From assembly GCA_026419195.1 (NCBI GenBank), contig JANZZV010000006.1, positions 1 through 64,000 on the forward strand: 64,000 nt of DNA, in the 5' to 3' direction. Below are positions 53,709 to 62,742 of the stretch, one piece after another. Both the position numbers and the translations under genes were made by a program. The notes below the pieces were generated by a model that ran no database searches, was not told where the DNA came from, and was given only the letters and a program-made list of their open reading frames with translations. This stretch comes from Fervidobacterium sp. Its GTDB lineage: Bacteria > Thermotogota > Thermotogae > Thermotogales > Fervidobacteriaceae. Position 1 is the stretch's first letter. Every line of letters begins with the position of its first letter.

Positions 53709-55658
53709 TTATTTGTTAAATACAAAGTATAGAGCTACTCCGCCAAGCACAATGCCTAATAAGCTGAATATAAGTGCAAATACATCAGTATTCTTTGATT
53801 TTACGGCTTCTAATTCCTTTTTCAATTTTTCATTCTCCTCTTTCAATCTCTGAACACTATCGTTTGCTTGAGAAACATTTTCAGACACGCGCGCAAGATC
53901 ACTTTTTGTATTCACAATTTCATTTTTCAAAGTTGAAATTTCAGAAGATTGTTGAGAGATTTGTGAATTCAAACCTGAGATTTTTTGGTTGATTTTGTCA
54001 ACATCTGAGACGTTTGCCTTAGAAGTATCGAGTGTAGCTATCTTCTTTGAAATGTTACTTTCTAAGTCTTTTAATTTGGAGTCAATTTGTTGACTTATTT
54101 GCTGGGTATTTTGTGACAGTTGGATCATCTCAACTTTCAAATCACCCTTAAGAGCCTCTATTTCTCCTCTCGTTGCATAATCGGTGGTTATTGTATCTAT
54201 CTTCTTACTCAAACCAGATATTTTTTTGTCAAGCTCAGAATCTGTTAACTTTAAAGAATCAACGCTCTTCATAAGCTCGTTGCTGTTTTTCTCAAGATTA
54301 TTTAGTTTATTTGTAACATCTGAGATACTTTTTGTAACATCTGAGATACTTTTGCTTAGATTTGATACCTTGTTGTCAACTTCTACCTTTAATGTATTTA
54401 AATCCTTTTGTGTTTCACTAACTGTTTTTTCAACGTTTGATATTCTGCCTGATACTTCTGAAATGCCTTTTCCGACTTCTGTTTTCAAAGCATCCATACT
54501 TTTTTCAACGTTTGATACTTTGCTGGTTGCTTCTGAAATATTCTTCGTAGTTTCTGCTTTCAAAGAATCTATGCCTTTTTCAACATTTGATAGTCTAGTG
54601 GATAATTCTGAAATACTCTTGCTTGTTTCAGTTTTCAAAGAATTTATATTTTTTTCGAGCTCACTTGTTGTCTTTTGAACGTTAGAAATGTTTGTCGAGG
54701 CGTTAGTTAACTGAGTTGTTAATGAATTGATTCTTTCGTTTATTTTTGTTATGTTTTCATCAATATTCTTAATTTTATTATCAATTGATGAAATATCCAC
54801 AGGTGTTGGAGCCAGGTTTTTTGTCCTATCTTCTAAAGCTTTTATTCGATCGGAGATTACGATATAGTTATTTGAAAGCCCGTTCATTGTATTTTCCATA
54901 CTTGAAAGTTTGGAATTCAAATTAGCAATATTTCCTTCAAAATTTGATAGTCTCGAGCTCAGCGAATCCGCCCTTGCTGTTAATGCTGAAAGGTTATCCG
55001 ATAAAGTTTTTGATGTAGTTCTCAGACTATTTATGTCGTTTTTCATGCTTCCAATATCTTGTTTTACCACGGCCAAATCCTGAGCTAATGCATTTATACT
55101 TTGTCCAGTGGGAGTAACAGCAACCAGTCCCCTTAGTTCTGTTACCTTTTGTACCAAAGCATCGTAAAGTGATTGCAAATCAGAAACCCTCGATTTGACG
55201 CTGTTCAAGTCTTGAGACACGGTGGCCAAACTTCTTTCGTTTGAATCCATTCTCTGAGTTAGGGAATCAATTCTTGAAGTGAGTGTTTTATTTGTGTTTG
55301 CTACAGAAAGTATCTGGTCAGATAGATTTTTTAATTGAGAATCCACATCGGTTGGGACTTGCGTTGTCGTTTTTTGAGTAGTTGGAGAAGTCGGAATTTT
55401 TTTCTCAACGCTCGAAATCCGGTCACTTAAAACTGAAAGAAGCCTGTATAAAGAAACCGCAAGTTGGTACCTTGTAACAGCTTGGTTACCTTGAAATGTC
55501 CCATCTGGCATGCCACTTAAAACTCCAAGTCTCGTCAATTCCTGAATAGCATCGTAAGCCCAATGGTTAGCCGGAACATCTTTGTAAGTACTTGAAAAGG
55601 CGCTTACAATAGTTAGCGTTACGAAAACAAAAGTAAGAAGTTTCTTGAAACTCACCAT
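53709..55658 (-). CDS. SLH-domain coiled-coil envelope protein (Omp-alpha-like), shorter paralogue
   Basis: 649 residues with the same plan as the 1130-residue protein at 13-16 kb. Signal peptide (about 1-22), one SLH domain (STYKDVPANHWAYDAIQELTRLG, then SGMPDGTFQGNQAVTRYQ), about 540 residues of heptad coiled coil and a C-terminal helix (ALIFSLLGIVLGGVALYFVF). The SLH and the anchor are clearly related between the two, while the rods differ in length and sequence. It should link the cell wall to the outer membrane of the toga. GGAGGTG precedes the ATG. The rod contains 25-residue repeats with SNVEK cores. Confidence 0.92.
   Translation of the reverse strand: MVSFKKLLTFVFVTLTIVSAFSSTYKDVPANHWAYDAIQELTRLGVLSGMPDGTFQGNQAVTRYQLAVSLYRLLSVLSDRISSVEKKIPTSPTTQKTTTQVPTDVDSQLKNLSDQILSVANTNKTLTSRIDSLTQRMDSNERSLATVSQDLNSVKSRVSDLQSLYDALVQKVTELRGLVAVTPTGQSINALAQDLAVVKQDIGSMKNDINSLRTTSKTLSDNLSALTARADSLSSRLSNFEGNIANLNSKLSSMENTMNGLSNNYIVISDRIKALEDRTKNLAPTPVDISSIDNKIKNIDENITKINERINSLTTQLTNASTNISNVQKTTSELEKNINSLKTETSKSISELSTRLSNVEKGIDSLKAETTKNISEATSKVSNVEKSMDALKTEVGKGISEVSGRISNVEKTVSETQKDLNTLKVEVDNKVSNLSKSISDVTKSISDVTNKLNNLEKNSNELMKSVDSLKLTDSELDKKISGLSKKIDTITTDYATRGEIEALKGDLKVEMIQLSQNTQQISQQIDSKLKDLESNISKKIATLDTSKANVSDVDKINQKISGLNSQISQQSSEISTLKNEIVNTKSDLARVSENVSQANDSVQRLKEENEKLKKELEAVKSKNTDVFALIFSLLGIVLGGVALYFVFNK
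54310..54351 (-). repeat. perfect 21 bp tandem duplication inside the SLH coiled coil
   Basis: Two identical adjacent 21-base units (54310-54330 and 54331-54351) encode SISDVTK and SISDVTN, adding exactly one heptad. The exact DNA identity suggests a recent duplication. Confidence 0.9.
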
Positions 55659-55824
55659 CTGAACACCTCCTATGATAGTCTTCTGATATGATAGATTTTT
55701 GATAAATTTTTTAGATTACTGTAAGAAAATGTAGAACATATTATTGTCGAAATCTTAAATTTAACGAAAGATGTGTAAACAAAAATAAAAAAGTTGCGAA
55801 TTGGCTAATGAAGTACCTTTAACG

Positions 55825-56862
55825 TCAAATAATTTCAATTAGTTTTTCAGGGATTTTGTCGGCAGGTAACACAAAATCAGCGTAACCTTCATCAACAACA
55901 GCTTTAGGCATCCCGTACACCACACACGTTTCCGGACTTTCAGCGATAACAGTACCTTTGAAGAATTTGACTTTAAAGGCCCCTTTTGCACCATCCCTTC
56001 CCATTCCTGTTAGTATGACCGCCACTGTTTTCTCCTTGTATACTTCAGCAACTTTATCGAGTGTATAATCGACTGAAGGTCTTACATTGTTAATCTTTTG
56101 CGTCTTTTTATCAAGGTATATTATACTTTTTCTATCTTGATACTTTATTCCCATGTGATAATCACCTGGTGCGACATATACCCACCCTGGTTTTAACTCG
56201 TCACCTTCCTCCGCTTCTTTCACAGAAAGATTTGATATTCTGTCAAGTCTTTGAGCGAGTGATCTTGTGAAACCAGCTGGCATGTGCTGAACAATCAATA
56301 TTGGTACAGGAAAATCTTTTGGAAGAGGAGGTATAACAAGGTCAAGAGATCTTGGGCCACCTGTGGACGAGCCAATAACAACTATTTTACTTGAAACTAT
56401 AGACCTTATCTTTAATCCAGATGCAGGTCTTTTGTTAAGTAATACGCGAGTTATTTCTATTTTCATAGCATCACGAATTTTTTGAACAAGTTCAGGTCCC
56501 ATTTTTCTAAAATCCATTGAAACACTACCTGAAGGTTTTGTAATAAAATCTACAGCACCAAGCTCAAGGGCTAGAAGTGTTATTTCGGCACCTTCCTCGG
56601 TAAGACTACTTACCATTATTATCCTTGTTGGAGAGCGTTTCATTATTTCTTTGAGCGCTTCTATACCATTTAATTTTGGCATTTCAACATCCATAGTAAC
56701 TATATCTGGTTTATATTTCAAACATAGCTCGACAGCCTCCATTCCATCTCTTGCTGTAGCAACTACTTGCATGTCTGTCTGCTGATCGATGATGTCTTTT
56801 AATATCATTCTCATAAAGGGAGAATCATCAACTATCATTACTTTTATCTTTTTCTCCTCCAA
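55825..56862 (-). CDS. cheB: CheB, chemotaxis protein-glutamate methylesterase
   Basis: About 345 residues. The receiver domain comes first (VMIVDDSPFMRMIL, phosphoacceptor Asp in PDIVTMDVEMPKLNG, Lys in DFITKPSG). After a linker comes the esterase domain with VVIGSSTGGPRSL (catalytic Ser), LIVQHMPAGFT (His) and LTGMGRDGAKG (Asp). It demethylates chemoreceptors. I start at TTG behind AAGGTGGTGA; this overlaps the dgkA end by 19 bases. It is the last gene of an otherwise metabolic operon, without cheR nearby. Confidence 0.93.
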   Translation of the reverse strand: MEEKKIKVMIVDDSPFMRMILKDIIDQQTDMQVVATARDGMEAVELCLKYKPDIVTMDVEMPKLNGIEALKEIMKRSPTRIIMVSSLTEEGAEITLLALELGAVDFITKPSGSVSMDFRKMGPELVQKIRDAMKIEITRVLLNKRPASGLKIRSIVSSKIVVIGSSTGGPRSLDLVIPPLPKDFPVPILIVQHMPAGFTRSLAQRLDRISNLSVKEAEEGDELKPGWVYVAPGDYHMGIKYQDRKSIIYLDKKTQKINNVRPSVDYTLDKVAEVYKEKTVAVILTGMGRDGAKGAFKVKFFKGTVIAESPETCVVYGMPKAVVDEGYADFVLPADKIPEKLIEII

Positions 56863-57296
56863 TTTCTCACCACCTTGAAACTTAGTAACGGAAAGGATAT
56901 CAAAGATATTATAGCAAAAATTTTTCCAACTTCCAAGCTCCAATTAAATAAAAGCTCTCCAAACACTATTATTCCAACAGTTACGGAAAATATGGTTGCC
57001 CAAAGAACAACTCCAGCACTTACATCCTTGATTATTTTTATAACAGGGTGAAAATCTTTGCTGTATAAATTCATTAAATGTTCTATTATAGTGTTCACTA
57101 ATTCAGACCAGATTACGAAGAATACAGCAAAAATAATCCACAACAAATCCTCCCTTTTTACAGGGAGGAAGAGTGTAGTAACAAGAACGATGAGACCTAT
57201 TAAGAAATGTATTCTAAGATTTCTTTCCGTGAGTATGGATTCTACGATTCCTTCAATTGCGTGAGAAAAAGATTCTACAATATTACTCGAACCCAA
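56844..57296 (-). CDS. dgkA: DgkA-type diacylglycerol/undecaprenol kinase
   Basis: About 150 residues with four helices. FSHAIEGIVESILTERNLRIH is the amphipathic N-terminal region; the family signature is seen in WSELVNTIIEHLMNL (Glu and Asn) and IKIIKDVSAGVVLWATI. It phosphorylates undecaprenol or diacylglycerol in the membrane. The gene starts within the end of the oxidoreductase gamma gene; a TTG after GAAAGAG is my choice, but the start is uncertain by some codons. Confidence 0.85.
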   Translation of the reverse strand: MGSSNIVESFSHAIEGIVESILTERNLRIHFLIGLIVLVTTLFLPVKREDLLWIIFAVFFVIWSELVNTIIEHLMNLYSKDFHPVIKIIKDVSAGVVLWATIFSVTVGIIVFGELLFNWSLEVGKIFAIISLISFPLLSFKVVRNWRRKR

Positions 57297-57879
57297 TTGT
57301 TCTCTTTCTCTTTCTTGAAATTCGCGGCTTAAAAACTTTATCCGTGAGCGAGGCTCCAAATTTGATCGCCTCCACATTCATGTCAAAGTATTTTGGACTA
57401 ACTTCTTTTTTGACTGCTTCAAAAAGTACTTCAAAATCCACTATAGCGGTACTTTTCACAAACGCACCAAGCAAGATCATATTAGATACCATAGCATTTC
57501 CATATTTTTCGATAGCATGTTTACTTGCTGGCACGTTGATAACCCTACGTGTTATTCTCTTTATCTCATTTGGTAAATCGTTAATATATGTGCTATCGTA
57601 TATTATTATACCATTAGTTGCAACGAATTTTCCATGACCTACCATAGAAGGATGCATAATTATTAGTGAATCAAACATCACTGCTCTTGGATACAAGATC
57701 GGATCATCTGACATCAGGACATCGCAGTAACTTGGTCCACCTCTAACTTGTTCACTATAATTTTGCGTCTGAATCACGTACTTTTCAAGCAAGACGAAGG
57801 CTTCAGATAATATATAACCAGCCAACAGATTCCCCTGTCCGCCTATACCAGCTATTCTGATAGAAAATGGTCTATTCAT
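57283..57879 (-). CDS. 2-oxoacid:ferredoxin oxidoreductase, gamma subunit
   Basis: About 198 residues. IRIAGIGGQGNLLAGYILSEA is the family's glycine-rich N-terminal motif, followed by TQNYSEQVRGGPSYCDVLMS, both characteristic of PorG/KorC-type gamma domains. The subunit is part of a CoA-dependent 2-oxoacid oxidoreductase that reduces ferredoxin. The ATG follows GGAGGGAG and overlaps the beta gene by eight bases. No alpha or delta subunit is adjacent. Confidence 0.88.
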   Translation of the reverse strand: MNRPFSIRIAGIGGQGNLLAGYILSEAFVLLEKYVIQTQNYSEQVRGGPSYCDVLMSDDPILYPRAVMFDSLIIMHPSMVGHGKFVATNGIIIYDSTYINDLPNEIKRITRRVINVPASKHAIEKYGNAMVSNMILLGAFVKSTAIVDFEVLFEAVKKEVSPKYFDMNVEAIKFGASLTDKVFKPRISRKRKRTIGFE

Positions 57880-58696
57880 TTTTACTCCCTCCAACGTAAG
57901 TTAGCCTGTAGCGAGTGTAGAAGTCTGGTTTGGATTCATCTTTTTTGAAAACACCTATTATTATCTTTCCATTTAATTCTTCCTTAGTCATTTTGTCTGC
58001 TTTTTCTTTCATGACAGCTGCTTCTTTGAAAAATTCCATCATCTGCCAAGGCTCTCTTAAAAGATTGTATCTTCCGTAGTATGTATGACAATTCGACATA
58101 ACTTCGACAACAGAAACTCCTTTATGCAGTAAGGCTTCTTTTATATACCTAACCGTTAATGGGTAATGATAAACTGTGGAACGAGCAACATACGTTGCAC
58201 CACACGCAACCGCAAGATTTACTATATCAAATTGCTCTTCAACGTTTCCCATAGGCATTGTACCTGCGATTTTTCCACTCGGTGTTGTTGGAGAATGTTG
58301 ACCTCCAGTCATACCGTAAATCATATTGTTATATATTATAATTGTCAAATTTATATTCCTCCTGCAGGCGTGGATGAAATGATTACCACCTATGGCTGTT
58401 ATGTCTCCGTCTCCACCCATGACCACCACTTTAAAATCCGGGCGAGAGAGAGCAACTCCTGTTGCAAATGCTACTGCTCTTCCGTGTAAAGTATGTAATG
58501 TATTAAAATCTATATAACCCGTTGCTCGGGAAGAGCAACCTATACCCGAAACTACGGCTGTTTCTTCTGGTTTCAATCCGGTTTGATCAAAGGCATCAAG
58601 GAAACTCTTCAGTATGATACCATTACCACATCCTGGGCACCAAACTGTTGGCCATCTGTCGCTTCTGAGATACTGAACTAATCTATCCCTCTTCAA
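57872..58696 (-). CDS. 2-oxoacid:ferredoxin oxidoreductase, beta subunit (TPP-binding)
   Basis: About 274 residues. WCPGCGNGIILKSFLDA is the family N-terminus; GIGCSSRATGYIDFNTLHTLHGRA and the thiamine-diphosphate motif GGDGDITAIGGNHFIHACRRN through NNMIYGMTGGQ are intact. The KorB-like form suggests 2-oxoglutarate or a related 2-oxoacid. TTG six bases after GGAGGTG is the best start. Overlaps dCMP deaminase upstream by 14 bases and gamma downstream. Confidence 0.9.
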   Translation of the reverse strand: MKRDRLVQYLRSDRWPTVWCPGCGNGIILKSFLDAFDQTGLKPEETAVVSGIGCSSRATGYIDFNTLHTLHGRAVAFATGVALSRPDFKVVVMGGDGDITAIGGNHFIHACRRNINLTIIIYNNMIYGMTGGQHSPTTPSGKIAGTMPMGNVEEQFDIVNLAVACGATYVARSTVYHYPLTVRYIKEALLHKGVSVVEVMSNCHTYYGRYNLLREPWQMMEFFKEAAVMKEKADKMTKEELNGKIIIGVFKKDESKPDFYTRYRLTYVGGSKNE

Positions 58697-59195
58697 CTTT
58701 GCCACCTCCATTCAGTTCGACTCCACATGTCTGAAAGAAGAAATCCGTAAGTGGATCTGGATAACCATCTATGTAAACAACTCGCTTTATGCCAGCATTT
58801 ATTATCAACCTTGCGCAGACAGAACAAGGTTTGTGAGTAACATAAATTGTGGCACCGTCAGTTGAAATACCAAATCTTGCAGCTTGCATTAAAGCATTTT
58901 GTTCAGCGTGAAGCCCGTAACAAATTTCTTGATTTCTTCCAGAAGCGATATTCAAGTCATCCCTGATACAACCAATTTGATCACAATGTGGGAATCCAGA
59001 AGGTGGTTGGTTGTAACCAGTTGCAAGAATTCTTTTGTCCTTAACTATGAGTGCTCCAACCTTTCTATGAACACATGTTGATCTATCTGCGATGACTTTT
59101 GCCAATCTTTTAAAATAATCATCCCAACTTTCTCGTTTATTGGTTTGAGGTTTTATGATAATATTGTTTAGGTACTTTTCAATATCGATGTTCAA
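58683..59195 (-). CDS. dCMP deaminase (ComEB-type)
   Basis: 170 residues of the zinc cytidine-deaminase fold. The zinc ligands and catalytic Glu are in YGLHAEQNALMQAA and THKPCSVCARLIINAG. TCVHRKVGALIVKDKRILATGYNQPP precedes them and HCDQIGCIRDDLNI is the insertion typical of dCMP deaminase. It makes dUMP from dCMP for thymidylate synthesis. The start is TTG after AAGGGGCGA. First gene of the operon that ends with cheB. Confidence 0.92.
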   Translation of the reverse strand: MNIDIEKYLNNIIIKPQTNKRESWDDYFKRLAKVIADRSTCVHRKVGALIVKDKRILATGYNQPPSGFPHCDQIGCIRDDLNIASGRNQEICYGLHAEQNALMQAARFGISTDGATIYVTHKPCSVCARLIINAGIKRVVYIDGYPDPLTDFFFQTCGVELNGGGKVEEG

Positions 59196-59294
59196 AGTAA
59201 TCGCCCCTTGGATTTGGAATACAACTTAACATTCATGTCTCTATTTTAAACTGAATATTCTACCTTAGCAACTTATAAGTTAGGAGGTATATCT

Positions 59295-59756
59295 ATGGAA
59301 AGTTATGAAATTTCAGTTGTTAGATGCGAAATTGGAAGTATTCTCATCTATACTTCTTCTGATGTTTGTCACAAGATAGAGTTTTCAAACGAAATCTTAC
59401 CAGAAGTTGGTCATAACATATTCACAACCCAAATAAAAGAGTACCTAAATAAAAAACGACAGAAACTTGATTTTCCTATATTTTACAACACTGGTCCAAT
59501 TTTTAATACGGTCTGGCGTTATTTGGGAGAAAACGTAAGGTATGGTACAATTATTACATACGGGCAGTTGGCAAGAATGTGCGCTACAACTCCTAAGGTA
59601 ATAGGATACGCGATGGCTTCGAATCCCTTACCAATTTACATACCATGTCATAGGGTAGTGGGTAAAAACAACATAGGAGGCTTTGGTGGAAAAAACAGAA
59701 GAGCAGATTTAATTAAATGGAAAGAATACCTACTAAGTTTGGAGGGATGCATTTGA
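59295..59756 (+). CDS. ogt: O6-alkylguanine-DNA alkyltransferase (Ogt/MGMT)
   Basis: 153 residues. The C-terminal half has FNTVWRYLGENVRYGTIITYGQLA, the helix-turn-helix, and the acceptor Cys motif IPCHRVVGKNN followed by GGFGGKNRRADLIKWKEYLL. It removes alkyl groups from guanine in a single suicide reaction. The N-terminal domain is short. GGAGG precedes the ATG. Its stop overlaps the PBP start by four bases. Confidence 0.92.
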   Translation: MESYEISVVRCEIGSILIYTSSDVCHKIEFSNEILPEVGHNIFTTQIKEYLNKKRQKLDFPIFYNTGPIFNTVWRYLGENVRYGTIITYGQLARMCATTPKVIGYAMASNPLPIYIPCHRVVGKNNIGGFGGKNRRADLIKWKEYLLSLEGCI

Positions 59757-61750
59757 AAAAATTAATACTTTTTTTAGTGTTATTTGTAGTGTTTCTTTTC
59801 ATAACATTTTCTATATGTTTGCAAATATATAGGAATTACACAGCCAAACTAGAGTTACCTGTTAATAAAACACCAGCAAGTTTAACGGTGGAATACTCTG
59901 ATGGAACACCACTTTATACACCGAAAAACATTTGGGTAGATTACGAGGACATTCCAGCCATGGTGAAAGATAGCATAATAGCTTCAGAAGATAGGAGGTT
60001 TTACTCACACAGCGGTGTAGACATAAAAGGTATTATTCGATCATTGTTTGTTATAATTACAACAGATGAAGTGCAAGGTGGAAGTACAATAACTCAGCAA
60101 CTTGCAAGAACACTTTACCTCTCTCAAGAAAGAACTTGGAAAAGAAAAATAAAAGAAATTTTCATTGCTTTGTGGCTTGAGCAAAACTACTCCAAGGAAG
60201 AAATCCTTGAAATGTATGTAAATTCGGTCTATCTTGGGAACGGTTTGTACGGCTTTCCGGCAGCAGCAAAGCATTATTTTGGGAAGACGCTTGATGAACT
60301 TCAACCTGTTGAAATTGCAATGCTCGTTTCAACTTTAAGATCTCCTGAAAAAGCAAACCCATCAAAAGATTTAAACGTGGAATTTAGCAGGATAACTTTA
60401 AGAAAGATGAAAGAAAACGGTGTTATAAGTGAATCAGAGTATCAAAACGCACTTTCCCAACTTTCCGCAGAAAATGTGAAAAATTTTAGAAAACAATATA
60501 ATTCGTTTGACGAAGATCTTTTTTGGATGATAGTTCTTGAGTTAAAGGAGCTGAATTTCGATCTTAGCTCACTAAGGAATGGATTTCGTGTTCGAACAAC
60601 GATAGATAAAAGACTACAAAGTCTTTTGCAAAACAATATTGACAAAAGAAATATGGCAGGATTAATAATAGAACACTCAACAGGAAAAATCCGGGCTGCG
60701 TATGGACTTGGAATAAACTCAGGAAAACGACAGATTGGTTCAATTGTAAAGCCGCTGTATTATTATTTAGCATTTATGGCCGGAAGAAACAAAAGTGATA
60801 TTCTTCAAGATAAACCAATCACAATTGGTACATGGACTCCCCAAAACTTTGACAAGGAGTACTGGCAAGAGGTTACTCTTGAGAATGCACTTATCTACTC
60901 AAGAAATGTTCCGTCTGTTAATCTTTTCATGCAACTCGGACAGAGCAACGTGAGAAACTTTTTGAAAAACAGACTTATGATCGAAGGTTATTATCCAAAC
61001 GATGCTACTATATCTCTTGGTACGGTAGAAACGTCATTATTTGATATTTCAAAAGGGTTTCAACCAATATTTAACGGAGGGGTAATATTCAAACCAAAGC
61101 TTATTGAATTTGTAAGAGATAAAGATGGTATCACATACTACACTTACAAACCGGAGATACTGAATGTAATAAAACCACTAAGAAGTTTTGATCAGAGAGC
61201 ACCTTTGGAAGCTGCTGTGTTGACACTACAATTGATGGAAAAGGTTGTGACAATGGGTACGGGTAAATCTGCTTATATTCCAGGGAGAAAAATTTACGGA
61301 AAAACTGGCACTGCTGAAAAAAATGCTTGGTTTGTTGGAGGAGATGGAAAATACCTATTTCTTTTGACAAAAGATGGTAAGAATCTTACAGGTGGTAAAG
61401 ACGTAGCACCTATTTGGAAAAAAATAGCACTAGATACTGATATCGGAACAACACCAATTTCTCTACCAATCCAAGTTCAGATACCGGCTATTACAAGGTC
61501 AAAAGAACCATCAAATCAGGAATCTCAAACAAGTACTTCTACGTCTGAGAATTTGACCCAACAGAGTGTAGGATTAGAAAAGATGTACGAAAATGTTAAA
61601 AATAAGACTATTACTTCAGATGAAATTGTGAACATATTAAAAACCTTAGATTCCGATAAGCAACGTGAGATATTAAGCAAGATTAACGAAATAGATCCTT
61701 ATATGGCCTCGGAAGTGTACGAAAAATTGCTTGGTGGAGGAGAGTTCTAA
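59753..61750 (+). CDS. class A penicillin-binding protein (bifunctional peptidoglycan synthase)
   Basis: About 665 residues: short cytoplasmic tail and one membrane helix, then a GT51 transglycosylase domain (IIASEDRRFYSHSGVDIKG, GGSTITQQLARTLYL, EILEMYVNSVYLGNGLYG). The transpeptidase domain has GSIVKP (catalytic Ser), SRN and KTGTAEKNAWFVGG. About 90 polar residues rich in Ser, Thr and Gln close it. The transpeptidase part is on the short side but has all three motifs. The start is TTG six bases after GGAGGG, overlapping the ogt stop. Confidence 0.92.
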   Translation: MKKLILFLVLFVVFLFITFSICLQIYRNYTAKLELPVNKTPASLTVEYSDGTPLYTPKNIWVDYEDIPAMVKDSIIASEDRRFYSHSGVDIKGIIRSLFVIITTDEVQGGSTITQQLARTLYLSQERTWKRKIKEIFIALWLEQNYSKEEILEMYVNSVYLGNGLYGFPAAAKHYFGKTLDELQPVEIAMLVSTLRSPEKANPSKDLNVEFSRITLRKMKENGVISESEYQNALSQLSAENVKNFRKQYNSFDEDLFWMIVLELKELNFDLSSLRNGFRVRTTIDKRLQSLLQNNIDKRNMAGLIIEHSTGKIRAAYGLGINSGKRQIGSIVKPLYYYLAFMAGRNKSDILQDKPITIGTWTPQNFDKEYWQEVTLENALIYSRNVPSVNLFMQLGQSNVRNFLKNRLMIEGYYPNDATISLGTVETSLFDISKGFQPIFNGGVIFKPKLIEFVRDKDGITYYTYKPEILNVIKPLRSFDQRAPLEAAVLTLQLMEKVVTMGTGKSAYIPGRKIYGKTGTAEKNAWFVGGDGKYLFLLTKDGKNLTGGKDVAPIWKKIALDTDIGTTPISLPIQVQIPAITRSKEPSNQESQTSTSTSENLTQQSVGLEKMYENVKNKTITSDEIVNILKTLDSDKQREILSKINEIDPYMASEVYEKLLGGGEF

Positions 61751-62286
61751 TGAAGTTTTTTTACAATATTGAAAGAGTTGATAGCTTTGAATACATAGTA
61801 GTTAAGGTTCAAGAAAATGGAATAGAAGGTGTGGGAGCTATCTTACCGGTTAGGAAAAATGGAGAAAATTACAAAATCTTTATGGGAGTAATAGAAGAGT
61901 ATAGAACCGTTGTTGAAAGATCAAAAGTAGAAGATGCATTTATTATTTCTCAAGTCCTTCGTGAACATTTTCCTAACCATCCAAAGGTTGTGTTCGCCAT
62001 TCAGGCTGCATTTTTGAGTTTGTTTTGCAAGAAATACAAGCTTGATTTAGGAAAACTCATTGGTGGTAACGTTGTTCCAAGAGATGAAAAATGTGGAGAA
62101 CGTATTTTTCCTGAATATTTAGGAGATGTGATATTGGCAAGGTGCATTAATAACATTAATGGCTCGAATTTAGACAAAACCTTTGTCATGACAAAGTATC
62201 CAAAAAACGAGATGGATGATGTTTTAAGTGCCCTTTCTACCAATTACAAGTACTTGGAGGTGTTATCTTGGAGAGAACTTTTATAA
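61750..62286 (+). CDS. enolase-superfamily N-terminal domain protein, catalytic barrel missing
   Basis: 178 residues. IVVKVQENGIEGVGAILPV, AFIISQVLREHFPNHPKVVFAIQAAFLSLFCKKYKLDLGKLIGGN matches the capping domain of muconate-lactonizing/dipeptide-epimerase enzymes up to the usual LLGG point. In those enzymes about 230 residues of barrel with the KxK, Asp, Glu and Asp ligands follow. Here only about 70 residues follow, without these motifs, before the stop. The start overlaps the PBP stop (TAATG) and the end overlaps ndk by 19 bases, so the gene is neatly packed and not an obvious wreck. Function unknown. Confidence 0.65.
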   Translation: MKFFYNIERVDSFEYIVVKVQENGIEGVGAILPVRKNGENYKIFMGVIEEYRTVVERSKVEDAFIISQVLREHFPNHPKVVFAIQAAFLSLFCKKYKLDLGKLIGGNVVPRDEKCGERIFPEYLGDVILARCINNINGSNLDKTFVMTKYPKNEMDDVLSALSTNYKYLEVLSWRELL

Positions 62287-62711
62287 TACTCAAACCCAAT
62301 GCCGTTAGAAGAGGACTTGTTGGAGAGATACTTAAAAGATTCGAGCAAAGGGGAATAAAAATAGTTGGTCTAAAATTTTTGAAAATGAGTCGTGAACAGG
62401 CAGAAAAACTTTATGAGCCTCATAAAGGAAAAACATTTTATGAGGAGTTGCTTAATTTCATGCTCAGTGGACCTGTTGTTGCGATTATTTTAGAGGCTCC
62501 AAGAGTTCTTGAACTTGTGAGACATATTGTTGGTGCGACTGATCCATTGAAAGCGGAGGCTGGTTCTATCAGAGGAGAATTTGCTTTGACTGTTACTAAG
62601 AATCTTATCCATGCAAGTGACAGCTTAGAAAGTTTCGAAAGAGAGGCTTCGATTTTTTTCACAGAAGATGAGATAATAGATTATTACTTGGACGTTCAGG
62701 ACGACATATAA
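62268..62711 (+). CDS. ndk: nucleoside diphosphate kinase
   Basis: 147 residues. RTFIILKPNAVRRGLVGEIL opens the fold; the catalytic His is in NLIHASDSLESFEREASIFF. GPVVAIILEAPRVLELVRHIVGATDP is typical. It balances NTP and dNTP pools. The start is TTG six bases after GGAGGTG, inside the end of the gene upstream, so the two are coupled. Confidence 0.95.
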   Translation: MERTFIILKPNAVRRGLVGEILKRFEQRGIKIVGLKFLKMSREQAEKLYEPHKGKTFYEELLNFMLSGPVVAIILEAPRVLELVRHIVGATDPLKAEAGSIRGEFALTVTKNLIHASDSLESFEREASIFFTEDEIIDYYLDVQDDI

Positions 62712-62742
62712 CAGTATTTTAGCAATCGGGGGTGTGTAGCTG

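Noticed and set aside
57297-57377. Longer N-terminus for DgkA beginning in the gamma-subunit gene
   Set aside because: It would overlap the gamma gene by about 95 bases, has a highly charged non-family sequence and no ribosome site.
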